51,256 nucleotides of DNA from Hofstenia miamia (GCA_900660155.1 CABFPE010000162.1:1057171-1108426), one strand, 5' to 3'. Shown: positions 19,614 through 32,208, numbered from the stretch's first letter. The notes: a model not told the origin generated them from the sequence alone. Program-made: numbers and translations.

Positions 19614-21656
19614 TAGAGATGGAACTGGGGCTGATATTTATGACCTGCCCTGCCTTGCTCCACGGACTTTGTGCTCTGCCCACTTAATTTCTACGTGTTG
19701 ACATTTAATCTATTTGCAAATGTAGACGCAAAATGATCAAATAATATCATTAATAGAACTCACTGTAATTCTGAATTAAGAGAATCCTCTATAAATGATC
19801 GCTACTCGAAAACTGATTAGTACGATATCTAAGATACAAAACATTTTATCTACATTTTCAAACAATTACTCCAAGCATATTAGGAAACTTAGAATATTGA
19901 GATATAAAAATGTTTCATATGCGGAAGTATTTGAAAATAATAATTATTTTTAATTTCGTTTTCTTTAAGAAACTTTTAAATTTTTTTTATTACTAATTAT
20001 AAAAAATTCAGGCGGTAAAGCCGATAGCACCAACTCGGCTATTTTTTTGAAAGACTACTCATAAGCCCTCGTCGAGCAAAATCCTAGAATAATATTCATT
20101 TGGGGATTCACATTTATGTGTTTTAGGTGCCAGTATCGATGAAAGCTTGGATCGGTCTCCATTTTGTTAGCATGCGTTTTAGTTAGCATAATAAAGTTGA
20201 ATATTGGGGTGGTGATTGCAACCCCTGCCCATTTTTGTGACTTGCCTGCCCCGCACCACAGACTTTTTGCCCTTCCCCATTTCTACGTGCTGACATCTGC
20301 CCCAAGCTTTAAATTCTACTGCCCCAAATTGCGACACTAAAAAATATTTGCTCCGAAATCTTCTTGCGACATCTTATTGTTCCATATTCGCTCAATGATA
20401 ATTTTCATAACAATGGACCACACCACCACTGCCAGATATTTTGAATCCTTACTTGCTAGAAGATACAGAATCAATTTTTCAAATGCCATCTCTACTATTA
20501 CTACTATACTAGTAGGAATCTAATAACAAATATATTAAAATTATTATTAATAGCCAAATAGCAAATTTTAATTTTATAAAGTTAAGCTAATATTTTTTGC
20601 AATATACATTACAAGAAATTATAGCACAAATTGTTGTAGCCCTCTAACAGCAAAACAAAATGACGTAATCAATTATGTGATTATAAAACATACTTCTTGA
20701 AATGAATATTGTCTTTTTTCTTAAATGCGTTTTTGGTCCTCCAGCATTTAAAAATCAAATATTGATAAAACTTACAGATGAATTTAGCTGAGCATCTATT
20801 ATACAAATTGCTTGAAAAAATTTGTTTTATCCTCTTCAATAATCAATAATTTAAGGTATTTCCCTTGTTCGTACAACTTAACTCTTAAATTCATTAAATG
20901 CAAAATTGACTCAAAAAATTCAAATGATACAGATAACATATTTACATTATTTTATAGTATTAGCATTAACCAATTAGAATTGATGATGTAATTGAACATT
21001 TGGTATTTGGCATTTTCATGAAATTAAATTCAATTGCATCTACTTCATTTTTTCCTTTATAAATTGACATATGGGATAAAATTTTTTGCAAAATTTTGAC
21101 TCGTGAACAAACAAATTTTTTTTGCATAGTAAACCAATAGTATTTAAACAATTGATGATGAGCTAGGTACTATATTAGTTTTAAGATATATAAATTTGTA
21201 AAAAACCTTTTTCACCAGTTAAGCATAGTGTATAATCTACTCCGCACTTTCACTAGTTATTTGATGACGTCACATGGCACTGTTTAAATTTTTTGTAATG
21301 TTTAGGAAATGATAATTGCAAAGCCTATTTATGAAAAATCCGATCAAAAAGATTTTGTTGGTAATATTGAATGGAATCCAATTTCTATAAGAGTTGAAAA
21401 TACATGGTAATTGATTTTTCAAAGTGCGCTAAATTTCCAAGTCAATCAAAATTTTATCAAGGAGGAAACTGTGATGTAATTACTCTTACAATTTCAAAAA
21501 TTGGAAGTTCGTTAGTTCATTTTTCTCAATTCAAAAGTGTTTTTGCTCAAATTTTGCCCCATGGGTACTCACGTTAGAAAGATCTTGCTCCATACTCGCT
21601 CGACTTTCCGCGCCCCACCGTGCCCCATGGGTTAACCCGCCCTACTTCCATCTCTG
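19614..21656. mobile_element. Non-autonomous hAT element with intact ends
   Basis: 2043 bp with a perfect 8-bp target duplication CTAGAATT (19606-19613 and 21657-21664). Inverted ends TAGAGATGGAACTGGGGC (left) and CAGAGATGGAAGTAGGGC (from the right) agree at 15 of 18 bases and match the CAGRG-type ends of many hAT families. No transposase motif is found on either strand, so it must have been moved by a relative. Near 20190-20480 the GC-richer subterminal sequence (atttctacgtgctgac, ccatattcgctc) appears again, as if a smaller copy of the same family were nested inside. Confidence 0.88.
20190..20480. repeat. Internal copy of the hAT subterminal sequences
   Basis: Left-end-like sequence (gcccttccccatttctacgtg; compare gcccacttaatttctacgtg at about 19677) and right-end-like sequence (gttccatattcgctc; compare gctccatactcgctc near 21588) lie within 300 bases of each other in the middle of the larger element. 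This is best read as a nested short relative or a duplication of the ends. Confidence 0.5.
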
Positions 21657-21664
21657 CTAGAATT

Positions 21665-22590
21665 TTAAAAATAGGCAGTGCCTGTGCAAATTTCTAGAAC
21701 ATAATTATTCTATTGCATAAATCAACAAGGTCACTGCCATCATTTTATCATTATGCATGAAACTACTATTTTTTAATTTTGATCCCTGCCAAATCATTTA
21801 GAATTTATTTCTTCGTTGTTAGTCAGGATATTTTAATCAGGTTTGAAAGTCTCCTCATCCTTCTATGTCAAGGGATGTATTAATATTCTAGCGAAATCTA
21901 ATATATGAAGTTTAGAATTGACATTTTCCCGAATGGAAGTTAATAAATTATTTCACCAGTAACATGTCTTTCTGCTGAGAGAAGAGATTATATTTAATCA
22001 AAGGTGCGTTCGTCTATATCAGCAAACAGAATGTCTGATCTTACATTCATTACGGTGGAAAAGTCTTTGATACACGACATTAATTGTGTTTTCATAATAA
22101 AGCATTTCCATGTTAAAAGAATCCTCCATTTTTGGAATTTTCCTTAAATGAAGTGAAAATAATTTTTATGTTCAATGAAATTATGTTTACTTTATTTTTA
22201 CTAGCGCTACTTTTAAGTAACAAACCGCTTTGTGCATATTTTTATACAATTTTATTCAAGACTGTTAAGAAATATTTTAAATACTTCATTATTTCATGAG
22301 TAAGATGCGCTCAAAAAATTTATGAGGAAACCAGATTTTGAAAAATTCCTAATTGAATTAGTATTAAAAAATAGGCATTCACATTAGATTTGCTTTGGCT
22401 TACCCGGCTGCGGCTCAGTTTCCTCAAGTCTAATTATTCAACTCTATTCGCCATCTCGTGAAAACTTAAGATCAGCAAAAAACACCATTTTAAGTCAATC
22501 TCCTGACCAAAAGAAAATCCGCTCAGTATTATTCATATAGAGTATTTCCACTTGCAAACTACATTCATCTGAAGACTACAACTTCTCTAC
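21665..22590. other. No recognised feature
   Basis: Single-copy-looking AT-rich DNA to the right of the hAT element. No long frame, inverted ends or RNA-like structure seen. Confidence 0.5.
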
Positions 22591-22679
22591 AGGTCGATCC
22601 AAATATAGTTACATATAAATTGAAGGAATATTTTGGTAGTTCCTTAAAACTTGCAAATCAATAATTCTATGAAACTGAT

Positions 22680-22870
22680 TATAAATTGGGATTTACTTGA
22701 GCACATTTTTCCAGTAATTGACATAATTTCATCACTTGTAAAGGTGTTGGTTGATTTGTAAGTACAGTATTTTTTCAAATAATTTAGTAAAGGTGTGCGT
22801 TATTGAAATTGGCCTATAAATTTTTGCAATTAGGGATCTCCATTTTTATATAAAGGTATTATATCTGATT
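22680..22870 (-). mobile_element. Antisense LINE reverse transcriptase fragment (LINE D)
   Basis: On the - strand, LYKNGDP (22834-22856) and RPISITHTFTKLFEKILYLQ (within 22735-22815) match the RT finger block (P-L-Y-K-K-G-D ... N-Y-R-P-I-S-I-T) of CR1/Jockey-like LINEs, with a frame change between. Orientation is opposite to the fragment just to its right, so they are separate insertions. Confidence 0.7.
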
Positions 22871-23057
22871 TTTTCATTATCTCGAGAAATTCATTTTCAA
22901 TTATGCAAATGATAGATGGTTGCCAAATATATGAAAAAAATTCTTAATTATAAAGAAAGGTAAATGGGTTGAATCTGAAGATTTATTAACGTCTAGATTT
23001 CGTACAATAACTTCTAATTATTTGAAGGTAGAAAACTTAAATTGAATTTTCGAAAAA

Positions 23058-23400
23058 TTGAAGTTACCTACCTCTTTAAATTTGAACATTTCTATTTCGA
23101 TTCTCTTTCCAAAACAATTCGTCATATTGAATACCCTGCTGACATTCTTCAGGCTAATGCAAAACCTACCACCGTATAATATGATTATAGTACCGGGAAA
23201 TACTCATAAAAAGAATTCAAGATCAAAATTTTTCAAATGTGTTAAGAATAAGAAAAACGTTTTAAAGAAATTCTTTATTAATCTCACCCTTCGCTATCTA
23301 AAAAAATGAAAGTCATTGATAAAATATAATCCTTTAAGAAACATTTGAAAATCTTCTTTAAGAAAATATATATTTCGGGTAATCATTACTAGAATACTCC
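23058..23400 (+). mobile_element. LINE 3' fragment (LINE E), relative of LINE B
   Basis: The frame 23058-23309 carries NSRSKFFKCVKNKKNVLK, closely similar to LINE B at 13342, followed by a degenerate version of the SFKKHLKIF module near 23325-23360. Same family, different insertion. Inactive. Confidence 0.7.
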
Positions 23401-23712
23401 CCTCCTTGATAACAAAACTAAAAGCAAAATCAGCATGTAAAAATAAATTTTGTTAATTCAATTGTTGTAACTTTGTTCACAATAATGTCGTGAAGTGCAT
23501 TTCTAAGCTCTATTTTGTTGATATTTTCAACCGTCAGAAGATCCCGCGCATGAATGCAATACAATTAACATGGTGTCTAGATTTGGTAATGTTTTAGCTT
23601 AAATTATAAATTCCCATCAACCCAACCTGAATGCTTGTCGACCCCCTTAGGTGATAATGCCGGCTACGGGCCTGCTCCGTTTGCAGTAAAGCAAAAATAA
23701 ATTTTTATTAGC

Positions 23713-23734
23713 ATATATATATATATATATATAT
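23713..23734. repeat. (AT)n microsatellite
   Basis: Plain AT dinucleotide run. Confidence 0.95.
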
Positions 23735-24075
23735 TGAATTTTGTTTTATCATTAGTGTTATTTTATTTTTCTTTAAAACTTGTAACTACCCTTTTTTGAC
23801 AAATCTATTTCATTTATTATTATTAAATATTAGGGAATTGTATCATTCTATATTGTAAGGAAGCTTATAATTTCAACAATATTTTTTTTACATTAGCTAA
23901 TGATTTTGAAACTCTAATATCTTAGAATTATATCATTCTAGAGAAAATTATACTTAGTCTCCTATACTGTTCGATAGAAAAAATATGTTAAATATATAAG
24001 AAGGTACAATTTCTATCAAAAATGAATAATGCGATAAGGAAAGCTTATGATATAATCTAGCGCTTTCTATAATAA

Positions 24076-24814
24076 TCAATGGCATCTCCAGACTTTGAGA
24101 TGCAGGGTCTTTGTCGTTTTGGCTGAGATTTGATCAGATGTTGTTCCGTACATCGTGTTATTTGACGCAGGTTCAATTTTACCAATGAGCTTAGTTTTTC
24201 TTAAGGTGTGTTCCCACTATCGACTTTTATCAGCAGATTTTAATCGAAAATGCAATTATTTTCGTTCACATTGGCGATTTTTTATCATCCGATTTTTTAT
24301 CGGAAAAAGCGGAGTTGGAAGAGCGTTCAGACTATCGATTTTTTAACAGATGATAAATTATCATCTTTTGATTGACAGTAAGAAAAACAACAACATCTGT
24401 TTATAGATTGGTTTGTCTTGGAATGTAAGCAATGTTTACATATTTTGAAGTTGAAATATTTCAACAATAATTTACGTTTTGGAAGTCTGTTCCCTACTTG
24501 AGAAGTAAGCAATTAGTTTCCAGTAGCTATTCGACTAGTTTTAGTACCGTTCAGACTACCGACTTTTATCAGCTGATAAATTATCAGATGACAGTAATCT
24601 GGCTGTTTTGCAAAAAAATCGGATGGAGCGTTCTGACTATCGACTTTTATCAGCCGATAAAAAAGCAGATAGAGTGTTCACTCTATCGACTTTTATCACC
24701 GATTTCTTGACAGATGATAAAAGTCGATAGTGGGAACACACCTTTTGGAGACATTCCTTCGATATTTTGTTCGATCAATTTATACACATTTTCAATGAAG
24801 AATTCCGATGCCAT
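24076..24814 (-). pseudogene. Small open frame split by a MITE
   Basis: On the - strand a frame opens at Met 24814 (MASEFFIENVYKLIEQN..., 24 codons, ending GMSPK) and runs straight into the right end of the MITE at 24744. On the other side of the MITE, from about 24202 down to a TGA at 24076-24078, the same strand is open again for about 42 codons (KLIGKIEPASNNTMYG...), and a second frame is open there too. The arrangement suggests that an older coding exon or transposon gene was disrupted by the MITE. I do not recognise the protein, and which downstream frame is the continuation cannot be told. Confidence 0.4.
24203..24744. mobile_element. 542-bp MITE with perfect 30-bp inverted ends
   Basis: Ends AAGGTGTGTTCCCACTATCG... 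(24203-24232) and the exact inverse at 24715-24744. Inside, a unit of about 30-40 bases of the form gttcagactatcgacttttatcagccgataaa recurs at least four times (about 24320, 24549, 24631, 24677), each a variant of the terminal sequence, so the element is built of end-derived subrepeats. No coding capacity; the open frame at 24155-24346 is a shadow. No target duplication beyond a possible TT is visible, so the superfamily is unassigned. Identical ends indicate a recent insertion. Confidence 0.85.
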
Positions 24815-24969
24815 TGTAAAATAAATGAATGACCGAAGAATGTAACTTAAATTATATAGTGTGTACATGATACATTTATTTTCTGTGAATCTAATCGTTA
24901 GATGTAGTAGTTAAAATAATTGAATCAAATTGTGTAAAATTGTGCAAAAATTTTTGATGCATGAATTGC

Positions 24970-25480
24970 ACATTAATGTTAATAAAACACAAATTTGCAT
25001 AATGCAACCTTGCAGAAAGGAAATAGACGGTTCTAAATTTTCAATTAATTTGTAAATATAGCAATATTTCTTTATCACCTCTACATACGTTTACATATTT
25101 AGGAATTATAATTGATTCAAAGCTCAGTTTCCAATAGCATGTTAACTCTATTGTTAAAAAAAGTAGCTTATACCAAGAGTATATCACTGTGTCTATCCTT
25201 TTTCCTAATTAAATAATTAAATTTTTATCTATAATGTCATTGTATATTTATGTAAAATAATTAACAAAATACCACCCTGTTATAAGATTATCCAAACACA
25301 CTATCTCAAGAAAAATACAACAAAACCCGTGAAAATTTGAAAAAATTCAAGATCCTATTAAAATTTTTGTATACTCATACACAAATTCATAATCACAACA
25401 TCATGGTTAGATTTAAGCTTTATAGTAAAGATCAATAACTCCATCCAAGGTCTGTGCAGCACTTAATATTTATTTGTTAA
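24970..25480 (+). mobile_element. LINE ORF2 3' fragment (LINE F)
   Basis: FTYLGIIIDSKLSFQ followed by HVNSIVKKSSLYQ (about 25089-25180) is the conserved F-K-Y-L-G-V-x-I-D block after the RT active site of CR1/Jockey-like LINEs. Stops interrupt it. The remainder to about 25480 is presumed 3' sequence. Confidence 0.65.
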
Positions 25481-25499
25481 ATCCTGTTATTAATATCCT

Positions 25500-28140
25500 T
25501 TTTTATCTTTGTTTATGTATTTTCCTGGCACTCTTCATTATTGTAAAAATTAACAAAAGACACCTTTTTTGAAAAGACTAATTTTCCAATCTATCTATTT
25601 AGCTTTATACATACAAAAAACTCTGTTTTTTTGAAAGAATATTTTTCACTTTGTTATTATTTCTATTTCGTATTGAAAAACGCAAACCTATTCGCTAAGC
25701 CCTTTGGCTTAACCATAAAAAAATTCAAAAGAAATGTTTGTGACGTATTTTACTCATCAAAACAAACAATTTTTAAGGTGACTTAATAAAAATTGATGAA
25801 ACACAATTATTTGAGTGTGCATTCCAAAACATGTAATTTTCTAAATGGGCTGCTTAGATTTACGATTGAACTATATATATATCTCCTCTGGTTATTGATA
25901 TACTAGATCAGTAAAATACCATTTTTATACAAATACTATTGACATTTAAATGTACAATAATTTTTTTCGACTTAAAATAAATCTCACAAAAGAAAATTGT
26001 TTTGGAATGATATTTAAGGAGTTTTATCCCACTAATTATAAGTTTCTATTTTTGAAAATACTTAATCGTTACAAAATCTGCAAAAGCTTGGCTACAGATG
26101 ATCATAAACTATTGGTGTTTTGAATATTTCTTGGGGAAACATTACAAAAAGATATTTAAGATCCGTAGTATTCGGATTCTCAGAAATGCCAATTACATGC
26201 ATGCTCGAGAACTGCATGTAAAAAATATTATCCTCATACAATTTTTTCCCAAAATCCAATTTTCAATTTAGAGCATCATTGTGTTCAAATTTGTGGAACA
26301 ATGAAAAAAAATTTCACAGAAATGAAGTAAATCTTTTTAACTGAAAATAAAACCACGAAACGTCTTCGAATTTTTTACTTTTTTGATAATTTTGGAGAAA
26401 TCGTTTTACTAAATTTTCTCAAATTATATATATATATATATATATAAATATATATAATTTTATTGTAATTCATATGGGACTGCATCGGGTGCCACTAATT
26501 TTTGCGGTGTCTGTGCTGTCTTTATATTTTTGTTTTTGCTTCGAATGAACCTGAACTATTTATTTTGGGCTGTGCTCGGTCTATTTAAATTTTTTTTGAT
26601 GCCTTGACTTGCTGTTTAATACCCTTTGTTCGTAGATTTTGGTCACGACGTTTTGCAACTTTATGTCATCGTTAGCTTCGATAACAATATGCGATGTGAT
26701 CGTCACCCCAGATGTATTGTTTCATTAAAATTTTTTTATCAAACTGTTAGATCAAATTATTTTATAATAATTGCAAAGATGCCTATGTCAGAATGTCTTT
26801 TTTCAATAAAAAGATTGTTCCTGAAGTAATTTTCCTAATTTCTACTTGTTTCCAGTGAATTATTTGTAGAGTATGTGCAAATATTTTTTCATGCGTTTCG
26901 ACTAACGCGTTTTTTTATTTAACATGATTTAATCGATTTATAACCGGCTTAATCTGTCCTACTTCTAGTAACGATGTTGGTATCACTTTAGTCTATACAG
27001 AAAAGGCAGATGTATCATTGCAGGTACATCTTCTCAATCTGTTTCTAAAACAAGCCCTCATAGATTCTATGATTCCATAATTTGGTTAAAAAATTCGTTG
27101 AAAATAATGAATTTTAAAAGGTGGAGTTACTCAAAGTTTCTATGAATCAGAAACTCGAGACGATTGCATACATTTATATGAAATTATCCAAGCATATAAT
27201 CTTATTCAAATTATTTGCATCTACAAGCTTTTTGTGCATAATAAGGCTTGTTATTCATTCAAAGGCAGTCTAGATTCCACCAAAAAAACTGTTCATCAAA
27301 TCTATGTAATTTCAACTTCAAATAGTCTGATTTTTTGGTTTTAAAGACAACCTCTAATAAACTGAAATGGTCTATTTATAACACTTGGTAATTTTAGTTG
27401 TTACGAAATATAAGAAGTCCTTATACACTTTGATTGAAAGGCTTTCGTACAACAAACACCTTCCATATAATGGCCATACAGATGAGAAATGCCAATCGAG
27501 CCATAGGTTACACTGATCTGGTAATGTATTACTATCACAAAGTGAAGCATAGGAAAAAACTTTTATAGTTGCAAGTTTACTTAGTAAAAAGTATAACATT
27601 AACTCGCAAGGAGAATGAAATATTTTCATTAACATTTCAAAAATATTATTCAGGTATGACTCGCCTAATTAGTATTCTAAAAGTGGAAAAAATTTAAAAA
27701 TTCATGACCCTCCCATAAGATGAATAACATGAAATGACTGTTCTTAATATACGAAAACTACATAATCGCTTTCGCTTTTTGCTTAAAATTTAAAACTATA
27801 AATAGTGTTTTATATGAAAAATGCAATTGATAGCTTTAATAATAGTATAGAGGTTCAAAACTCTTTCAAAAGACAATGATGTTTTTCAATAATTTCGTTA
27901 CTTCTAATTATTTATGTTTAGTTTGTATTATCTGAACAAAAAGGCAGCCAATCCAAACTAAGGTAATGATGATAATAATAATAATCACAAAAGCCGTTAT
28001 AAAAAAACAAAATCAAATTAAACTAAGGAAAAGTTTAGTTTTTTTATAAAAAGCAATAATTTATTCTTTAAATAATAATTGGAAGTATTTCAATAACACT
28101 ATTTATTTTTAAAAAACGAAAATAAAAATAATATATTTTT
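25500..28140. other. Mostly featureless AT-rich DNA
   Basis: Contains an (AT)n run at 26426-26446. A stop-free + strand stretch lies near 27120-27345 (includes QSFYESETRDDCIHLYEII) and a - strand frame at 27372-27635; neither matches a family I know. The frame at 26626-26829 likewise has no support. Confidence 0.4.
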
Positions 28141-29113
28141 TCACTATAATAAATAGTCCGAACCCTCCATGGATAGCTCCTACATCCAATGATACTGAAA
28201 GAAAATTTTGCAAAATAACATGTACATTTATGGATTTCCCGTTGAATTTACTGTCAATAAATCCAATGGAGAGTCAAATATTCATCCACCGAAAGAAAAC
28301 ATTCTTGAAAAAATTGAAGCTGTCAATGAAATATTTTTCCATGATTTTGAACATGATTTCGTCAAGAAATCATTTCTTTCAAAGTAGCACTATCTAGAAA
28401 ATAATATAAATTTTGCTGCCGAAAATATTCATTTATTTTTTGATAAAATATTATTGCAAAACAATATTAATCACCCCTTGCTACTGGGCTAGTATATTTT
28501 TTGAAGTTTATTACCATGCAAATATAATTCTAAACTTCGCGTTTAATATCTTGGTGTTTTATTAAATCTGCTATAAACACTTCGTCACAGAAATCAATTT
28601 ACATTTCGAATTAATATTTATGCAGCGTCAAAAGAAAGATAAGAAAAACTTATTAGCCTTATCTTTGAAATGCCTCAATATAAATCAAATCACCAGGAAG
28701 AAACTCCCTCACGAAGCTATCACTTGATTATAAACATTACCATAGATTAAATACAATTCTTTTCTACAAGATGGGAAACATCGCACATCCTTCACTCAAA
28801 GTCATTTTCCGTCAAGAAACGACCGTTCATTCTATTTAGAACAGTGTGGAATTATTTATTTCATCTCGCATTATATCCCCCATTGTATATGTTAGATTCG
28901 AGGGAAGACTCTTGCCAACGCGTAATTTTTGGAGGGAATAGTGAAACATTTTTCCTCAGAACGTCCCTTGTAACCAACAAATATTGCGTCACAAACATTT
29001 TAGCGTACCGTTCTTTCTCTGAATGCAGTAAACCTATGTGGGAATATTTTGCACAAGAGCGTATGCAAAATCGATGCAGTTCTAAAGAAATATTCTCCTA
29101 TTCTCTAACTTAG
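28140..29113 (+). pseudogene. Unassigned broken coding-like region
   Basis: Several + strand open stretches lie close together: about 28220-28387 beginning MYIYGFPVEFTVNKSNGES, a stretch with NLLALSLKCLNINQITRKK near 28650-28700, and 28844-29113 (89 codons, MWNYLFHLALYPPL...). A-rich but codon-like composition suggests remains of a coding region, perhaps a transposable element. No diagnostic motif found. Confidence 0.25.
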
Positions 29114-29406
29114 TCTGGTAAGATTTTATCTCTTTGTTCCAAATTGATCCAGGCTTTGTATTTGTAAGTGGGCAATGTTTGTTGGTCAATCCAATTTCCT
29201 AAATATAAGCTGTTAATCAACTATCGGTATGAAAACATGTGCAGGACCTCAAAAATTTTTAAATCTTTTGTTTTGGAAGATTCTTTTGATTCTGTAGATG
29301 CTAGTTAGTATTCAATAATCTTTTGGAAAATGGTGTTTTTCTGAACATTAGATTTACAGGATTCATAATTTGGAAGGAGGAAATCTTTTTGAAGCAAATT
29401 TATACA

Positions 29407-29407
<1 letters not shown>

Positions 29408-29438
<31 letters not shown>
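29408..29438. repeat. (AT)n microsatellite
   Basis: AT run immediately left of the TTAGCGCCA-containing stretch. Confidence 0.95.
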
Positions 29439-29439
<1 letters not shown>

Positions 29440-29441
<2 letters not shown>

Positions 29442-29705
29442 GCTCTAAATAATTTGGTGATGTGTATATTTGGCACTAAACAAAATGTACATATTTAGCG
29501 CCAATTACAAACCTAATATACATAAAAAATTTTTTACTCAAATTTATGAAAACTTGTTTATGCATTCATTATTTACAATATCTAGAAATAAAAAACATAA
29601 GATTGCTAAAAACCTACTCTCTTTATTACAACTGGTGATTGGCGCTAGACATAAGGGAAAAATTGGAAAATGGCCTAAATAGTATTTAGCGCCATTTTCT
29701 AATGT
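29440..29705. repeat. Short stretch with repeated TTAGCGCCA motifs
   Basis: ATTTAGCGCCAATTAC near 29496 has an inverted partner GTGATTGGCGCTAGAC near 29635 and a direct partner ATTTAGCGCCATTTT near 29684. With (AT)n runs on both sides it could be a small MITE. The 70-codon frame at 29470-29682 is probably incidental. Confidence 0.4.
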
Positions 29706-30024
29706 TATATATATATATACGCACTTTTAATGATAAACTGCTATATGCTGTTCTTAAATAGGTGTGCATAAAGGCTTTCCGTTTCTTAATTGTTTGCTTA
29801 GTGAAATCCATACAACCGTGGGTATGTATTTCACGTCTTGTATAGTGTGCTGCCTTTCATGTCAATTGATAAATTTTGGCATAGCCATTTACAGTATTAT
29901 TCATTTGGGTCTATAAAAATTTCTCTGTGAATCTACTGTGATATACGTCATACTTCTGTCGATTTGCTTGTCATTTTCTTAAGATGTTGCTAATTTTTTT
30001 AGCAAATTTGTCACTCGTGTTCTT

Positions 30025-30246
30025 ATGGAGTCCTTTCTCTATGAAAAATTATATATATTTTTATATGATGTACTAAATGGCTCATGCTACTATGTTATAC
30101 ATAATGAAAAATATTTAAATTTTTACAAAAATGCAATGTACGAAAGTACAATGCTGTATCTAAAAGAATTATTTCATGATATACATCAATGTTGTATCTA
30201 TGACTTAGAGATTAGTTTCAAATTATTAAGTCCACATAAATATTAA
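30025..30246 (+). other. 73-codon open frame, unassigned
   Basis: Opens MESFLYEKLYIFLYDVLNGS and ends KLLSPHKY just before a (CA)n tract. Rich in Tyr, Phe, Asn, as random AT-rich frames are. No motif, no splice or poly(A) support. Listed only for completeness. Confidence 0.12.
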
Positions 30247-30251
30247 TTGGA

Positions 30252-30272
30252 GCACACACACACACACACACA
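30252..30272. repeat. (CA)n microsatellite
   Basis: About ten CA units, the only CA tract of note in the window. Confidence 0.95.
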
Positions 30273-30502
30273 TTTTATATACTTGTATAATGAAAAACAT
30301 TTATATTTTTCCAAAATAATTATATACAATAGTATTTTTACATTATGTATTAGTTTACTTTTTTAAATTTTATAATATACTATTACAGTAGAAAGAAACG
30401 AATTTCAAATGTTTCTTTAATAATACTAATCAACGATGTTAAGCAATTTAACCTACATATATTTAACCGTGGCATTGAAGTTTTTACTTTAGTGTTTATA
30501 TG

Positions 30503-30990
30503 TGGAGTTGCAAGCTGCTCGGTTCATAAACGGTTTGGTTTAGGGTTGGCTTGGTTCGGTTTTGTTTCGCCTTGTGATATCTGATTTTCAAATGAGATAA
30601 AATGGTTCGAAATGTGTAAAATGATGTAGTTACGTCATTATATTTTATTAAAAATACGTTAATGCTACTTAAAAATTTACAAATTTTCAGCAATTTTGTG
30701 TTGCCCGTTTCTGGGTCAAGCCATGCACAAGAAGGGAAACCCAAGGCCGCTAACGATAATAATTTTCATTCGCATAATAACTGTAAACTTTTGCCAAATT
30801 TGTAAATTAATATTAATTTTGCTTTAAATATAAATTCAAATTTTGAGTTTGACGTTTTACTGATTTTTTGTGCAGTTTTTTTCGCATCGAAACGGCTTCA
30901 GTTATTAGGTTTAAACCGTTTGGTTCGGTTCAGTTTTATTTTGAAAAGGTTCGGTTCAATTTCTGAAAATTGTAACCGCTTGCAACTCTG
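30503..30990. mobile_element. 488-bp hAT MITE
   Basis: Inverted ends TGGAGTTGCAAGC (left) and CAGAGTTGCAAGC (from the right) differ by two transitions. A 9-bp direct repeat GTTTATATG (30494-30502 and 30991-30999) flanks it, consistent with an 8-bp hAT target duplication plus one chance base. Subterminal sequence repeats GGTTCGGTT-type words at both ends. The - strand frame 30496-30744 crosses the element boundary and is not a gene. Confidence 0.82.
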
Positions 30991-31078
30991 GTTTATATGC
31001 ATTACCATCTTACTAAAATTATTTTTTTGGAAATAACGTCGCTATCTCAAATGTAAAGATATAATTATAAGCTAGACA

Positions 31079-31101
31079 ATTATATATATATATATATATA
31101 T
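31079..31101. repeat. (AT)n microsatellite
   Basis: AT dinucleotide run about 800 bases upstream of the membrane-protein gene. Confidence 0.95.
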
Positions 31102-31891
31102 GCGGGCCTTCTATACAAAATTTTAAAATATCTTCAAGGCGCTGGATACAAAAAATCAAAACAGGCATTTTTTTCAAAAAACCTGAAACTCATACATAAG
31201 AAATTAGACCTCTATTCCAAACGCGCAATTTTTCGATGTAGACTGTGATATTTATTTTCCATATTTATTCATTAATTTTCCTGAGGTAATTGTAACTGAC
31301 ACACTCATTGATAGCAACTAGGAATGGGAAAGTTTTGCTCACTTGCTCCGGAATAAGTCAAGGCAAATCGAGGCTCAATATTACATAAAAATGTGCTTTT
31401 AAGGTCATACCTGTGTTGATGTAGAATGCTCAACCCAAAAAAATTGAAATGCTATGAGATGGGGAAAATGTGCGATTTTTCTTTGGAGTTTTAGAAATAT
31501 GTTGGTCACTTAAAATGTGTGTATGCGCTTTTCTCGTTTGTCATTCAACATAACTACGCATTCATTTTTTGAAATCAAATTTTTTTTAAGTTGTTTAAAC
31601 AAATAGATACTCAAATTTTTTTATGGTAATATAACTAATAACTGCTGTTGCAAACTTAAAAAACAAAATTTTAAGTTAAAAAAATACGAACATACATATA
31701 GCATAGAATCATGCACATTTCATCTTATTGAAGCTTCACAGAAATAAAAAAACAGGTTTATATATGACCTCATCAACAATTCCTGAAAACCATTTTGATT
31801 TTACCCATAATATAATTTACAGTTCAAATTCAATAAATAACAACTGATCAATTAATAACTAAATAAAATTTAGATTATGTAAATACAGAAA

Positions 31892-32208
31892 ATGCTTTCA
31901 AATGATACACTAGCCGAATTTCAAGACGCATTCAGCCATCTTTCGTCTGAAAACAGAGACGGTGGATTTTCAGCTGGCGACTTTGTCGACGAATCCTATC
32001 AAGATGCCTACCCAATAGAAAATATCTTAAATATTGTGATTCCAGTTACCATCTGCTTAATGTTTGCTGTTTTTGGTATGATGGTGTCCCTAAAAGTATG
32101 GCAGCGGCGTCACCACATATGCATCACCGATGATGATGATGATCTTGATCTTATATCTTCGGATGACGACTGCGATGATTCCTCCATCGATCGTTTCGAC
32201 AAAAGCAA
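31892..32208 (+). CDS. Membrane protein coding exon 1
   Basis: 105 codons plus two bases from Met to the donor AGCAA|gtaata. Balanced codon use (GAC, GGC, CAC, ATC), unlike the AT-driven random frames around it. Contains the ectodomain, the transmembrane helix and the acidic cluster. If the donor were ignored, the frame would stop at TAA two bases later, giving a 106-residue protein; I prefer splicing. Confidence 0.72.

Noticed and set aside
24155-24346. 63-codon + strand frame
   Set aside because: It crosses the left end of the MITE; the sequence is explained by terminal subrepeats.
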